From contig NZ_JAUSNR010000032.1 of the NCBI RefSeq assembly GCF_030656345.1, positions 124,001-188,000 on the forward strand: DNA of 64,000 bases, read 5' to 3'. The translations under genes and the position numbers were made by a program. Source of the stretch: Pseudotabrizicola sp. GTDB lineage: Bacteria > Pseudomonadota > Alphaproteobacteria > Rhodobacterales > Rhodobacteraceae. Below the pieces are notes generated by a model. That model saw nothing but the letters and a program-made list of their open reading frames with translations. It was not told the origin of the DNA and made no database searches. Shown here piece after piece: positions 1 to 8,599 of this stretch (its first letter is position 1; each line of letters begins with the position of its first letter).

Positions 1-973
1 GGGTGGCGAGCAAAGCCTCGGGCCGGGGCAGCGCGCGCGCCAGGTCGCGCAGCCGCTGGCCGCGCAAGGCCACCCCCTGCGCCAGTGCCCGGCTCAGCCG
101 CGCGCCCAGAGCATCGACCGCCGCCAGCAATTCCAGCCGCACCGGCACCGCCATCTCTGCCGCCGCCGTCGGCGTCGGCGCGCGCCGGTCCGCCGCATGG
201 TCGATCAGCGTGGTATCGGTTTCATGCCCGACAGCCGAGATCAGCGGAATGGCGGATTCCGCCGCCGCCCGCACCACGATTTCCTCGTTGAAGCCCCACA
301 GATCCTCCAAAGACCCGCCGCCCCGCGCCACGATCAGCACATCGGGGCGCGGCACCGGCCCGCCTGCCTCCAACGCGTTGAAGCCCCGGATCGCCGCAGC
401 CACCTGCGCGGCACAGTCCTTGCCCTGCACTGCCACCGGCCAGATCAGCACATGGCAGGCAAAGCGGTCGCGCAGCCGGTGCAGGATATCGCGGATCACC
501 GCGCCCGAGGGCGAGGTCACCACCCCGATCACCCGCGGCAGATAGGGCAGCGCCTGTTTGCGGCCAGCCTCAAACAGCCCTTCGGCCTGCAAGGCCGCCC
601 GGCGTTTCTCCAGCATCGCCATCAGCGCGCCCGCGCCTGCCGGGGCCACATCCTCGACAATCAGCTGGTATTTCGACTGGCCCGGAAAGGTGGTCATCCT
701 ACCCGTGGCGATCACCTCCATCCCCTCTTCGGGACGGACCTGCATCTTGGCGACCTGCCCCTTCCAGGAAATCGCGGCAATCACGCTCCGGTCGTCCTTG
801 AGGTCGAAGTACAGATGCCCCGAGGCCGGGCGCGATACCCGCCCCACCTCGCCGCGCACGCGGACAAGGCCGAATTCGCCCTCGATCACCCGTTTGACCG
901 CGCCGGACAGCTCCGACACGGTGTATTCCGGGCTGTTGCCGGGGGGGGTGGGCGTATCGTCCAGCAGATCCAT
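1..973 (-). CDS. xseA: Exodeoxyribonuclease VII large subunit (partial, 3' end outside window)
   Basis: Large, catalytic subunit of exonuclease VII, which with XseB degrades single-stranded DNA to oligonucleotides. The visible part starts [12 protein letters not shown] and contains the OB-fold nucleic-acid binding region (residues about 17-110, with [21 protein letters not shown]) and the start of the catalytic domain ([13 protein letters not shown], then [17 protein letters not shown] and [28 protein letters not shown] is split across the core). The ATG at 973 has a GGAGG eight bases upstream; an in-frame ATG five codons earlier (988) lacks one. It is divergent from purD with only about 65 bp between them. 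About 324 residues are visible, so the coiled C-terminal part is missing because of the window edge. Confidence 0.93.
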   Translation of the reverse strand, partial: MDLLDDTPTPPGNSPEYTVSELSGAVKRVIEGEFGLVRVRGEVGRVSRPASGHLYFDLKDDRSVIAAISWKGQVAKMQVRPEEGMEVIATGRMTTFPGQSKYQLIVEDVAPAGAGALMAMLEKRRAALQAEGLFEAGRKQALPYLPRVIGVVTSPSGAVIRDILHRLRDRFACHVLIWPVAVQGKDCAAQVAAAIRGFNALEAGGPVPRPDVLIVARGGGSLEDLWGFNEEIVVRAAAESAIPLISAVGHETDTTLIDHAADRRAPTPTAAAEMAVPVRLELLAAVDALGARLSRALAQGVALRGQRLRDLARALPRPEALLAT

Positions 974-1038
974 AGCGCTTGCCTCCATCAAGGCGTGACC
1001 TTATGACGCCCGGGAACGAAGGCCAAGGGGGCGCGCCC

Positions 1039-2301
1039 ATGAACATCCTGATCCTCGGTTCCGGCGGGCGCGAACATGCCCTCGCCTGGGCGGTGAAGCA
1101 AAACCCCAAGACCGACCGGCTGATCGTGGCCCCCGGCAATGCGGGCATCGCGCAACTGGCGGAATGCGCCGATATCGACATTCTGGATGGCAGTGCCGTG
1201 GTGGCGTTCTGCGAGGCCAACGCCATCGACTTCGTGATCATCGGGCCGGAAGCCCCCCTCGCCGCCGGTGTCGCCGATGCCACCCGCGCCGCCGGGCTGC
1301 TGACCTTTGGCCCCTCGGCGCAAGCCGCGCGGCTGGAGGCATCAAAAGCCTTCACCAAGGAAATCTGCGACGCCTGCGCCGCCCCCACCGCCGCCTATGC
1401 CCGCTTTACCGAAAGCGCCCCCGCCCGCGCCTATGTGCAGACGCAAGGCGCGCCGATTGTGGTCAAGGCCGATGGTCTGGCCGCTGGCAAGGGCGTGATC
1501 GTGGCGATGAGCGTGGACGAAGCGCTGGCCGCCATCGACGACATGTTCGGCGGTGAGTTCGGGGCAGCCGGGGCAGAGGTGGTGATCGAGGAATTCATGG
1601 CCGGCGAAGAGGCCAGCTTCTTCATCCTGACCGATGGCGTCAACGCCCTGCCCATCGGCACCGCGCAAGACCACAAACGCGTGGGGGAAGGCGACACCGG
1701 CCCCAATACCGGCGGCATGGGCGCCTATTCCCCCGCCCCGGTGCTGACCGCCGCCCTGCAAGCACAGGCGATGGAGCAGATCGTGCTGCCCACCATTGCA
1801 GAGATGGCCCGGCGCGGCACGCCCTATCAGGGCGTGCTCTATGCCGGGCTGATGATTGATGGCGGCCAGTGCCGTCTGGTGGAATACAACGCCCGCTTCG
1901 GCGACCCGGAAACCCAGGTGCTGATGCTGCGGCTTGGCGCGCAGGCGCTCGATCTGCTGCTGGCCTGCGCCGAGGGGCGGCTGGATCAGGCCCGCGCCAC
2001 ATGGGCCGATGACCACGCCCTGACCGTGGTGATGGCCGCAAACGGATATCCCGGGGCCTATACCAAGGGCAGCGTCATCGGTGGACTCTCGGCCCTGCCC
2101 GAAACCTCGTCCCAGATGGTGTTCCACGCGGGCACCACGCTGCGCGACGGCCAGATCACCGCCTCTGGTGGCCGGGTGCTGAACGTCACCGCGCGCGGGG
2201 CGACCCTGGCCGAGGCGCAGGCCCGCGCCTATGCGATGGTGGATGCCATCGACTGGCCGGAAGGATTCTGCCGCCGCGACATCGGCTGGCGCGCGCTTTG
2301 A
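1039..2301 (+). CDS. purD: Phosphoribosylamine-glycine ligase (GAR synthetase)
   Basis: ATP-dependent ligation of glycine to phosphoribosylamine, step two of purine synthesis. The 420-residue protein has the expected full length. It begins MNILILGSGGREHALAW, the PurD N-terminal signature. The ATP-grasp lysine segment ADGLAAGKGV is at residues 144-153, followed by NTGGMGAYSP and YNARFGDPETQ. The ATG at 1039 is chosen because the family starts exactly there; an upstream in-frame ATG at 979 would add residues with no family match. It is transcribed away from xseA from a very short shared promoter region. The neighbourhood and base composition are Rhodobacterales-like. Confidence 0.96.
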   Translation: MNILILGSGGREHALAWAVKQNPKTDRLIVAPGNAGIAQLAECADIDILDGSAVVAFCEANAIDFVIIGPEAPLAAGVADATRAAGLLTFGPSAQAARLEASKAFTKEICDACAAPTAAYARFTESAPARAYVQTQGAPIVVKADGLAAGKGVIVAMSVDEALAAIDDMFGGEFGAAGAEVVIEEFMAGEEASFFILTDGVNALPIGTAQDHKRVGEGDTGPNTGGMGAYSPAPVLTAALQAQAMEQIVLPTIAEMARRGTPYQGVLYAGLMIDGGQCRLVEYNARFGDPETQVLMLRLGAQALDLLLACAEGRLDQARATWADDHALTVVMAANGYPGAYTKGSVIGGLSALPETSSQMVFHAGTTLRDGQITASGGRVLNVTARGATLAEAQARAYAMVDAIDWPEGFCRRDIGWRAL

Positions 2302-2333
2302 CCGGCCCCCTGCGCCCGGTCCGGGCTGCGGAT

Positions 2334-2395
2334 GCCTCCGGCGGGAGTATTTTTGTCAAGATGAAATCTGCGCGCCTGTGCCGTTTCATCTTGAC
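2334..2395 (+). repeat. Rhodobacterales-type intergenic element with inverted repeat after purD
   Basis: The motif GCCTCCGGCGGGAGTATTT starts at 2334. It runs into a perfect 12-bp inverted repeat, GTCAAGATGAAA (2355-2366) and TTTCATCTTGAC (2384-2395). A second copy of the GCCTCCGGCG...ATATTT motif lies inverted after ptsP (6241-6274). It probably acts as the purD terminator; the left arm is preceded by a T run and the right arm by none. Confidence 0.6.
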
Positions 2396-2508
2396 TTAAA
2401 TACTCATCTTCACCTCTGCCACACGCGCCGCGCGGCAGGGCTTGCGCCGCCCCCCGCCCCGTCCTATGACACGCCCGATTGTTTTGGGGGCCGTGGGAGG
2501 ACCAATCC

Positions 2509-3765
2509 ATGCCGCTTCTGGTGATGAAATTCGGCGGAACATCGGTGGCAGACCTGTCACGGATTGCGAATGCCGCGAAAAAGGTGCAGGCCGAGGTCGC
2601 GCGCGGCTATGACGTGATCGTCATCGTCAGCGCCATGTCGGGCGAGACCAACAAGATGGTCGGCTATGTCGAGGGCACCTCAAAGCTCTATGACGCCCGC
2701 GAATATGATGCCGTGGTGTCGAGTGGCGAGAACGTCACCGCCGGGCTGATGGCGCTGCGCCTGCAGGAAATGGATATCCCGGCCCGCAGCTGGCAGGGCT
2801 GGCAGGTGCCGATCAACACCACATCGGCGCATGGCTCGGCCCGGTTCATCGACATCCCGCGCGCCAATATCGACGCCAAGTTCGCCGAAGGCTTCAAGGT
2901 CGCCGTGGTCGCGGGCTTTCAGGGCCTCTCGGCCGAAGGCCGCATCACCACGCTGGGCCGGGGCGGGTCTGACACCACCGCCGTGGCTTTCGCCGCCGCC
3001 TTCGGGGCCGAACGCTGCGACATCTACACCGATGTCGACGGCGTCTACACCACTGACCCGCGCATCGCCTCCAAGGCCCGCAAGCTGGACCGGATCGCCT
3101 TTGAGGAAATGCTGGAACTGGCCTCGCTGGGGGCCAAGGTCCTGCAGACCCGCTCGGTCGAACTGGCGATGCGTTACAAGGTGCGGCTGCGTGTCCTGTC
3201 CTCGTTCGAGGATACGGATGAAAACTCTGGAACCCTGGTCTGCGACGAGGATGAAATCATGGAATCGAAAGTCGTCTCTGGCGTGGCCTACAGCCGCGAT
3301 GAAGCGAAAATGACGCTGGTCACCGTCGAGGACCGCCCCGGTGTCGCCTCTGCCATCTTCGGCCCGCTGGCCGATGCCGGGGTGAATGTCGACATGATCG
3401 TGCAGAACATCTCGGAGAAAAACTACGGCACCCACACCGGGGCCGTGACCGACATGACCTTTTCGGTGCCGGTCAATCAGGTCGCCCGCGCGCAAAAGGC
3501 GATGGAAGAGGCCCGCGCCGCCGGGATCATCATGTATGACGAGCTGATCTCCGACACCGATGTCGCCAAGGTCTCGGTCGTCGGCATCGGCATGCGCAGC
3601 CAGGTTGGCGTCGCGGCCCGGATGTTCAAGGCACTGGCCGCCGAGAACATCAACATCAAGGTCATCGCCACGTCAGAGATCAAGATCTCGGTATTGATCG
3701 ACCGCAAATATATGGAACTGGCCGTTCAGGCGCTGCACGACTGCTTCGAGCTTGACAAAGCCTGA
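2509..3765 (+). CDS. lysC: Aspartate kinase
   Basis: Phosphorylates aspartate, the first committed step toward lysine, threonine, methionine and diaminopimelate. The 418-residue protein starts MPLLVMKFGGTSV, with the KFGGTSV kinase motif at residues 7-13, then SSGENV and GRGGSDTTAVAFAAA of the amino-acid kinase fold (residues 1-240). Two ACT regulatory domains follow (about 265-335 and 345-418; VEDRPGVASAIF, and VSVVGIGMRSQVGVA). A GGAGG precedes the ATG at 2509. The lysC-ptsP order is common in Rhodobacterales. Confidence 0.96.
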   Translation: MPLLVMKFGGTSVADLSRIANAAKKVQAEVARGYDVIVIVSAMSGETNKMVGYVEGTSKLYDAREYDAVVSSGENVTAGLMALRLQEMDIPARSWQGWQVPINTTSAHGSARFIDIPRANIDAKFAEGFKVAVVAGFQGLSAEGRITTLGRGGSDTTAVAFAAAFGAERCDIYTDVDGVYTTDPRIASKARKLDRIAFEEMLELASLGAKVLQTRSVELAMRYKVRLRVLSSFEDTDENSGTLVCDEDEIMESKVVSGVAYSRDEAKMTLVTVEDRPGVASAIFGPLADAGVNVDMIVQNISEKNYGTHTGAVTDMTFSVPVNQVARAQKAMEEARAAGIIMYDELISDTDVAKVSVVGIGMRSQVGVAARMFKALAAENINIKVIATSEIKISVLIDRKYMELAVQALHDCFELDKA

Positions 3766-3770
3766 CAGCG

Positions 3771-3831
3771 GGGCCTGACAGGTCAGGCCCGCATCGCCCA
3801 AGCCCCCGGAAAAAATCCAGATTCCGGGGGC
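3771..3831 (+). terminator. Two tandem stem-loops after lysC
   Basis: A perfect 9-bp stem GGGCCTGAC/GTCAGGCCC (3771-3790) begins just after the lysC stop. A 10-bp stem GCCCCCGGAA/TTCCGGGGGC (3802-3831) with a 10-nt loop follows. Neither has a downstream T run, so intrinsic termination is plausible but not certain. Confidence 0.5.
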
Positions 3832-3964
3832 CACACCCCGCCCACCGCCACCTTTTGCAGCGCCGCACCCTCCGTCACCGGCAATGCCGCGCTGCGGCGT
3901 CTTTCTTCCCTCCCCATCCGGCTTTGCCTCGCCTATAGAAGAGGGCAAGACAAAGGATGCCACA

Positions 3965-6208
3965 ATGCCGGAACGGTCAGACAGCGACAGCCGAAAACTT
4001 CTGCGCCGCCTGCGCGATGTGCTGGGCGCGCAGTCCAAAGGGCAGGAACGGCTGGACCAGATCACCCATCTGATCGCCGATTCGATGCTGACCGAGGTTT
4101 GCTCGATCTACCTGTTCCGCGACCCTGAAACGCTGGAGCTTTGCGCCACCGAAGGGCTGAAGCCCGAAGCCGTCCACCAGACCCGGATGAAGCTGGGCGA
4201 AGGTCTGGTGGGCCGGGTCGCGCGCAGCAACACGCCGGTCAACACCGCCGATGCACCGTCGGAAAAGGGCTTTCGCTACATGCCCGAAACCGGCGAAGAG
4301 ATCTATTCCAGCTTTCTCGGCGTGCCGATCCAGCGGGTCGGCGAAAAGCTGGGCGTGCTGGTGGTGCAGTCCAAAACCGCCCGGCAGTTTTCCGATGACG
4401 AGATCTATGCGCTGGAAGTCGTCGCCATGGTGCTGGCAGAGATGACCGAACTCGGCGCGTTTACCTCTGATGATGACGGCATGCGCGCCCTGCACCGCCA
4501 GCCGGTGATGTTCCACGGTGCCACCGGGCAAGAGGGCGCCGCCGAAGGCCATGTCTGGCTGCACGAACCGCGCGTGGTGGTGACCAACCCGGTCGCCGAT
4601 GACCCGCTGACCGAGATTGACCGCATCCGCGAGGCGGTGGGGCAGCTGCGGGTGTCGGTCGATGATCTGTTGTCGCTGCAAAGCCTCGACAAGGACCAGA
4701 AACAGGTGCTCGAAGCCTACCGGATGTTTGCCAATTCGCGCGGCTGGCTGCGCCGGATGGAGGAAGACATCCAAAGCGGGCTGTCGGCCGAGGCTGCGGT
4801 CGAAAAGGAACAATCCGCCGCCCGCGCCCGGCTGGAAACCGTGCCCGATGCCTATTTGCGCGAACGGCTGCATGATCTGGACGATCTGTCGAACCGGCTG
4901 CTCCGTATCCTGACAGGTCAGGGTGCCGATACCGGGGCGGCGATGCCGGAGAACCCGGTGCTGGTGGCGCGCAACATTGGTCCTGCGGAACTGCTGGAAT
5001 ATGGCCGCAAGCTGCGCGGCGTGGTGCTGGAGGATGGCTCGGTCGGCAGCCATGCCGCCATCGTCGCCCGGGCCTTGGCGATTCCGCTGGTGATCCATGC
5101 CCGCCGGGTGACATCCGAGGCGCTGAACGGCGACCATATCCTTGTCGACGGCGATCAGGGCATCGCCCATCTGCGGCCCGAAGAAACCGTGGCCCGCGCC
5201 TTCCGCGACAAGATCGCGATGCAGACCCAGGCGCAGCAGCGCTACGCCTCGCTGCGCGACCTGCCCGCGCTGACCCGCTGCGGCACCACCATCGCGCTGC
5301 ACATGAATGCGGGGCTGATGGCCGATCTGCCCAGCCTTGACGGCTCGGGGGCCGATGGCGTCGGGCTGTTCCGCACCGAGTTGCAGTTTCTGGTGCGCAA
5401 CAAGATGCCGCGCCGTGCTGAGTTGGCCACACTCTACGCGCGCGTGATGGATGCGGCCAAAGGCAAGCGCGTGGCGTTCCGCACGCTCGATATCGGGTCA
5501 GACAAGGTGCTGCCCTATATGAAGCCCAATGATGAGCCCAACCCGGCGATGGGCTGGCGCGCCATCCGGGTGGGTCTGGACAAACCCGGCGTGCTGCGCA
5601 TGCAGATACAGGCGCTGTTGCGCGCCACCAACGGCCGGCCGCTGACAGTGATGTTCCCTTTCGTGTCGGAATTCTCGGAATTCCAGCACGCCCGCGCCCA
5701 TGTGCTGCGCGAGGTGCACCGCGAACGCTCGCTCGGCCATGTGGTGCCGGATCAGCTGGAAATCGGGGCCATGCTGGAAACCCCCAGCCTCGCCTTCGCG
5801 CCGGATGCGTTTTTCCAGCTCACCGATTTTGTCTCCATCGGCGGCAATGATCTCAAGCAGTTCTTCTTCGCCGCCGACCGCGAAAACGAACGGGTGCGCC
5901 GCCGCTATGACATGCTCAACCTGTCTTTCCTTGGCTTTATCGAGCAGATCATTGCCCGCTGCGCCGCCACCGGCACGCCACTGTCCTTCTGCGGCGAAGA
6001 TGCCGGCCGCCCGGTCGAGGCACTGGCGCTCGCCGCCCTCGGTCTGCGCAACCTGTCGATGCGCCCTGCCTCGATCGGCCCGGTCAAAGCCCTGCTGCGT
6101 CGCGCCGATCTGGCCCAGATCCGCCGCGTGATCGACACCGCTCGCGCAAACGGCGAAGACAGCGCCCGCCCCACGTTGATGGAGTTCCTGTCCACGCTCA
6201 GCGACTGA
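3965..6208 (+). CDS. ptsP: Phosphoenolpyruvate-protein phosphotransferase of the nitrogen PTS (EI-Ntr)
   Basis: Uses PEP to phosphorylate NPr in the regulatory nitrogen PTS. The 747-residue protein has an N-terminal GAF domain (about residues 20-165), a linker/helical EI domain, the swivelling phosphohistidine domain with GSHAAIVARALAIP (His about 363), and the C-terminal PEP-binding TIM barrel (GVGLFRTELQFL, GSDKVLPY, ISIGGNDLKQFF-like FVSIGGNDLKQFF, CGEDAGRP). The ATG at 3965 gives the usual MPERSDSDSRKLL-type start; residues upstream have no family match. It follows lysC after about 200 bp holding the stem-loops. The phosphohistidine loop reads VGSHAAIV, where many EI proteins have TSHAAI. 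Confidence 0.93.
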   Translation: MPERSDSDSRKLLRRLRDVLGAQSKGQERLDQITHLIADSMLTEVCSIYLFRDPETLELCATEGLKPEAVHQTRMKLGEGLVGRVARSNTPVNTADAPSEKGFRYMPETGEEIYSSFLGVPIQRVGEKLGVLVVQSKTARQFSDDEIYALEVVAMVLAEMTELGAFTSDDDGMRALHRQPVMFHGATGQEGAAEGHVWLHEPRVVVTNPVADDPLTEIDRIREAVGQLRVSVDDLLSLQSLDKDQKQVLEAYRMFANSRGWLRRMEEDIQSGLSAEAAVEKEQSAARARLETVPDAYLRERLHDLDDLSNRLLRILTGQGADTGAAMPENPVLVARNIGPAELLEYGRKLRGVVLEDGSVGSHAAIVARALAIPLVIHARRVTSEALNGDHILVDGDQGIAHLRPEETVARAFRDKIAMQTQAQQRYASLRDLPALTRCGTTIALHMNAGLMADLPSLDGSGADGVGLFRTELQFLVRNKMPRRAELATLYARVMDAAKGKRVAFRTLDIGSDKVLPYMKPNDEPNPAMGWRAIRVGLDKPGVLRMQIQALLRATNGRPLTVMFPFVSEFSEFQHARAHVLREVHRERSLGHVVPDQLEIGAMLETPSLAFAPDAFFQLTDFVSIGGNDLKQFFFAADRENERVRRRYDMLNLSFLGFIEQIIARCAATGTPLSFCGEDAGRPVEALALAALGLRNLSMRPASIGPVKALLRRADLAQIRRVIDTARANGEDSARPTLMEFLSTLSD

Positions 6209-6240
6209 TCCTGCCCGACCAAGCCTGCCAAGGTCCCTCG

Positions 6241-6274
6241 CCATTTTCAGTCCTGAAATATCCGCGCCGGAGGC
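6241..6274 (-). repeat. Second copy of the GCCTCCGGCG...ATATTT element
   Basis: Read on the minus strand it is GCCTCCGGCGCGGATATTT followed by CAGGACTGAAAATGG. It resembles the element at 2334 and lies between the convergent ends of ptsP and the EcsC gene. The family is typical of Rhodobacterales intergenic DNA. Confidence 0.5.
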
Positions 6275-6340
6275 AACGTCGCGGGCCGGTAGGCCGCAGG
6301 CCAGAGGCGCGCTTGAAAACCGCGCGGCGCAGCCGCTCCT

Positions 6341-7117
6341 TCAGATCCCCGCCCGCAACCGCGGTGCCGCAACAGCTTCGCGGAAATCGGCCAGCACCTG
6401 CTCGGCCCCGTGGGTCTGCGACAGGCGCAGCAGGGCAAAGCGCACCCGGGCGATCTCGGAGTAATAGTTCAGAAACGCCGCATTCACCGCCGCGCCGGTG
6501 ACCGCCCCGATCAGCGGTATCGCCTGTGCTGCCAGCTTTTGCCCCAAAGCCGTCGCCAGCTTGGGCGCGACACTGGCAATCACCTTCTGCACCGCAGGCC
6601 CGGTCAGCGTCAGCCGGGCCGAAACGAAACTGGTGTTGATCCCGTCATCTTCCGCCAGCGGACTGCCCGCGCCGAACACCCGGATACATTCCGCCCGCAC
6701 CACAGGATCATCAGGGTCGAACCCCTCGGCCCGTGCCGCCTGCCTTATTGCATGCAGGATCACCGTCACCGTCACCGGCAGTTCTGCCAGCGCGGTGGGC
6801 AAGCCACCCGCCCCGCCCGCAGCCCCTGTGGCCATGGCGGCAAACAGCGGCCCGCGGGTCCCGGTGTCGGGCAGCCGGTCGCCCTGCCCGGCCACCGCCA
6901 TGGCCGCCGACAGAGCCTGCGCCACCACCCGCTCAATCTGGGTGCGATAGACCTGCGGCACCAGCGCCATCTGCCGCTCCAGCGTGCCGCCCAGCCGGTT
7001 GACCATGGCCATCACCGGCCCATTGGCGCGCTTGTGCCGGGCGGCCAGCGCCCGGATTTCCGGGGAAAGATCCCCGGGTGGCACAATGGTCGACAGATCG
7101 GCGGGCAAGGGTTTCAT
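6341..7117 (-). CDS. EcsC family protein
   Basis: A 258-residue protein recognised by the EcsC-like pattern: an N-terminal LSPEIRALAARHKRANG segment, an alanine/glycine-rich hydrophobic middle (AAMATGAAGGAGGLPTALAELP, residues about 93-115), a RAECIRVF motif and a second hydrophobic stretch (LAAQAIPLIGAVTGAAVNAAFLNYY, around 210-235). EcsC proteins are membrane-associated and their biochemical role is poorly known; in Bacillus the family is linked to an ABC exporter locus. It is convergent with ptsP. I infer membrane association from the two hydrophobic stretches only. Confidence 0.8.
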   Translation of the reverse strand: MKPLPADLSTIVPPGDLSPEIRALAARHKRANGPVMAMVNRLGGTLERQMALVPQVYRTQIERVVAQALSAAMAVAGQGDRLPDTGTRGPLFAAMATGAAGGAGGLPTALAELPVTVTVILHAIRQAARAEGFDPDDPVVRAECIRVFGAGSPLAEDDGINTSFVSARLTLTGPAVQKVIASVAPKLATALGQKLAAQAIPLIGAVTGAAVNAAFLNYYSEIARVRFALLRLSQTHGAEQVLADFREAVAAPRLRAGI

Positions 7118-7169
7118 ACCTGATGATATGGGGGCAATCCGCCGCCGCGCAATGGCCTATCCGCGCGGC

Positions 7170-7655
7170 TCAGGTGGCTTTTGTCACCGCCCCCGTCACG
7201 CCGTCCCAGGCCCCGGCCTTCAGCGCCAGCCCCAGCACCCGGTCGGGGTTGGTCGGCGGCGGCATCACCACGCCCTCCAGCCGCCGGAACCCGAAGCGCC
7301 CGTAATAGGGCGCGTCCCCCACCAGCAGCACCCGCTCCCAGCCCAGACGACGCGCCTCGGCCACGCTTTCGTTGATCAGCAATGCCCCCAGCCCTTCACC
7401 CTGCCGGGTCGGGTGCACCGCAATCGGCCCCAGCAGCAGCACATCCTGCCCGCCCACCAGTGCGGGCCAATAGCGGATCACCGCCGCCAGCGTGCCGTCG
7501 GCATCGCGCAGGGTCAGGCACAGCGCCGCCACCGTCGGCACCCCGTCGCGTAAGCGGTAGGACGACAGCGCCGTGCGCCCGGGGGCAAAGCACAGATCAT
7601 ACAGCGCCTCGACCTCCCACCAGTCGTCCTCGGTCTCTTCCTCCAGCCTGTACAC
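7170..7655 (-). CDS. GNAT family N-acetyltransferase
   Basis: A 161-residue single-domain GNAT acyltransferase. The acetyl-CoA pyrophosphate loop is visible as VHPTRQGEGLGALLI, followed by LLVGDAPYYGRFGF, a motif common to YhbS-like acetyltransferases. The reading frame stays open upstream to 7871, but I choose the GTG at 7655 (giving MYRLEEETEDDWWEVEALYDL) because GGGGAG lies eight bases upstream and because the longer form would overlap the divergent flavin reductase gene. The substrate is unknown. Confidence 0.82.
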   Translation of the reverse strand: MYRLEEETEDDWWEVEALYDLCFAPGRTALSSYRLRDGVPTVAALCLTLRDADGTLAAVIRYWPALVGGQDVLLLGPIAVHPTRQGEGLGALLINESVAEARRLGWERVLLVGDAPYYGRFGFRRLEGVVMPPPTNPDRVLGLALKAGAWDGVTGAVTKAT

Positions 7656-7832
7656 CCGGATTGCTCCCCGCTTAAACACCTGCAACCACGGGCGATTCCC
7701 TGCTCCAGCCCCAGACGGGGCCGCGACAAAGCCGCGTGACAAGTGCGCGTAACATGCGTTTATGTCAGGTTCAAATACCTGTTCCCAGAAGTCTGCTTTT
7801 CCCCCGATCCCCGCCGAAAGGACCGCGTGCCG

Positions 7833-8414
7833 ATGTTCTACCGCCCCGAAGATGGTCACGGCCTGCCGCACAACCCGTTCAACGCCATCGTCACCCCCCG
7901 GCCCATCGGCTGGATCTCCTCCACCGGGTCACAGGGTGACAATCTGGCCCCCTATTCCTTCTTCAACGCCGTGGCCTATGTGCCGCCGCAGGTGATGTTC
8001 GCCAGCACCGGGGCCAAGGACAGCTTGCACAACATCCGCGAAACCGGCGTCTTTGCCGCCAACATCACCGCCGCCGACCAGTTGCAGGCGATGAGCGAAA
8101 CCTCCGCCGCCCTGCCCCCCGGCACCGATGAGTTCACGGCCGCCGGGGTGGCAAAAGCCGCCTGCACCACCATCCCCTGCCCCCGCGTGGCAAATGCCCC
8201 CGCCACGCTGGAATGTGTCGTGACCCAGATCATCGCGCTGAAGGGCCGCAATAACTTTCTGATATTGGGCGAGGTCACCGGCATCCACCTGCGCGATGAC
8301 TGCATGGTCGATGGCCGCTTCGACCCCGGCCGCTATCACCCGCTGGCCCGGATGGGCTACCGCGACTATGCCATCGTCACCGAGGTTTTCGAACACCTGC
8401 GCCCCGGCGACTGA
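7833..8414 (+). CDS. Flavin reductase family protein (FMN-binding split barrel)
   Basis: A 193-residue FMN-binding split-barrel protein of the flavin reductase-like group. Diagnostic segments are NPFNAIVTPRPIGWISS (residues about 14-30), NLAPYSFFNAVAYVPPQVMF, KDSLHNIRETGVFAANI and the C-terminal YHPLARMGYRDYA. Family members bind FMN and some reduce flavin with NAD(P)H for partner oxygenases; no partner gene is adjacent here. The ATG at 7833 matches the usual MFYRPEDGHG start. Confidence 0.87.
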   Translation: MFYRPEDGHGLPHNPFNAIVTPRPIGWISSTGSQGDNLAPYSFFNAVAYVPPQVMFASTGAKDSLHNIRETGVFAANITAADQLQAMSETSAALPPGTDEFTAAGVAKAACTTIPCPRVANAPATLECVVTQIIALKGRNNFLILGEVTGIHLRDDCMVDGRFDPGRYHPLARMGYRDYAIVTEVFEHLRPGD

Positions 8415-8446
8415 CGCTGCGGGCCTGCACGCACCGCTTCCCAAGT

Positions 8447-8476
8447 CGGTAGGGCGGGGGCCTCCCCGCCTGCCCG
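8447..8476. repeat. GTAGGGCGGGG-type short palindromic repeat
   Basis: GGTAGGGCGGGGGCC with TCCCCGCCTGCCC forms a short GC-rich dyad. Related copies lie at 10,691 and 13,274. All three are in the alphaproteobacterial part and none was seen after 14 kb. Confidence 0.55.
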
Positions 8477-8599
8477 GCCAAGGCCCGCGTCCCAGATCCG
8501 CTCACGCAAGCACTCAACCCGCAGAGGAGTCTTGCGTGCAAGGCTGTTACATTGGCAGGATAGACGGCAGAGAAAATCAACCAACCCATGAGGCTGCCG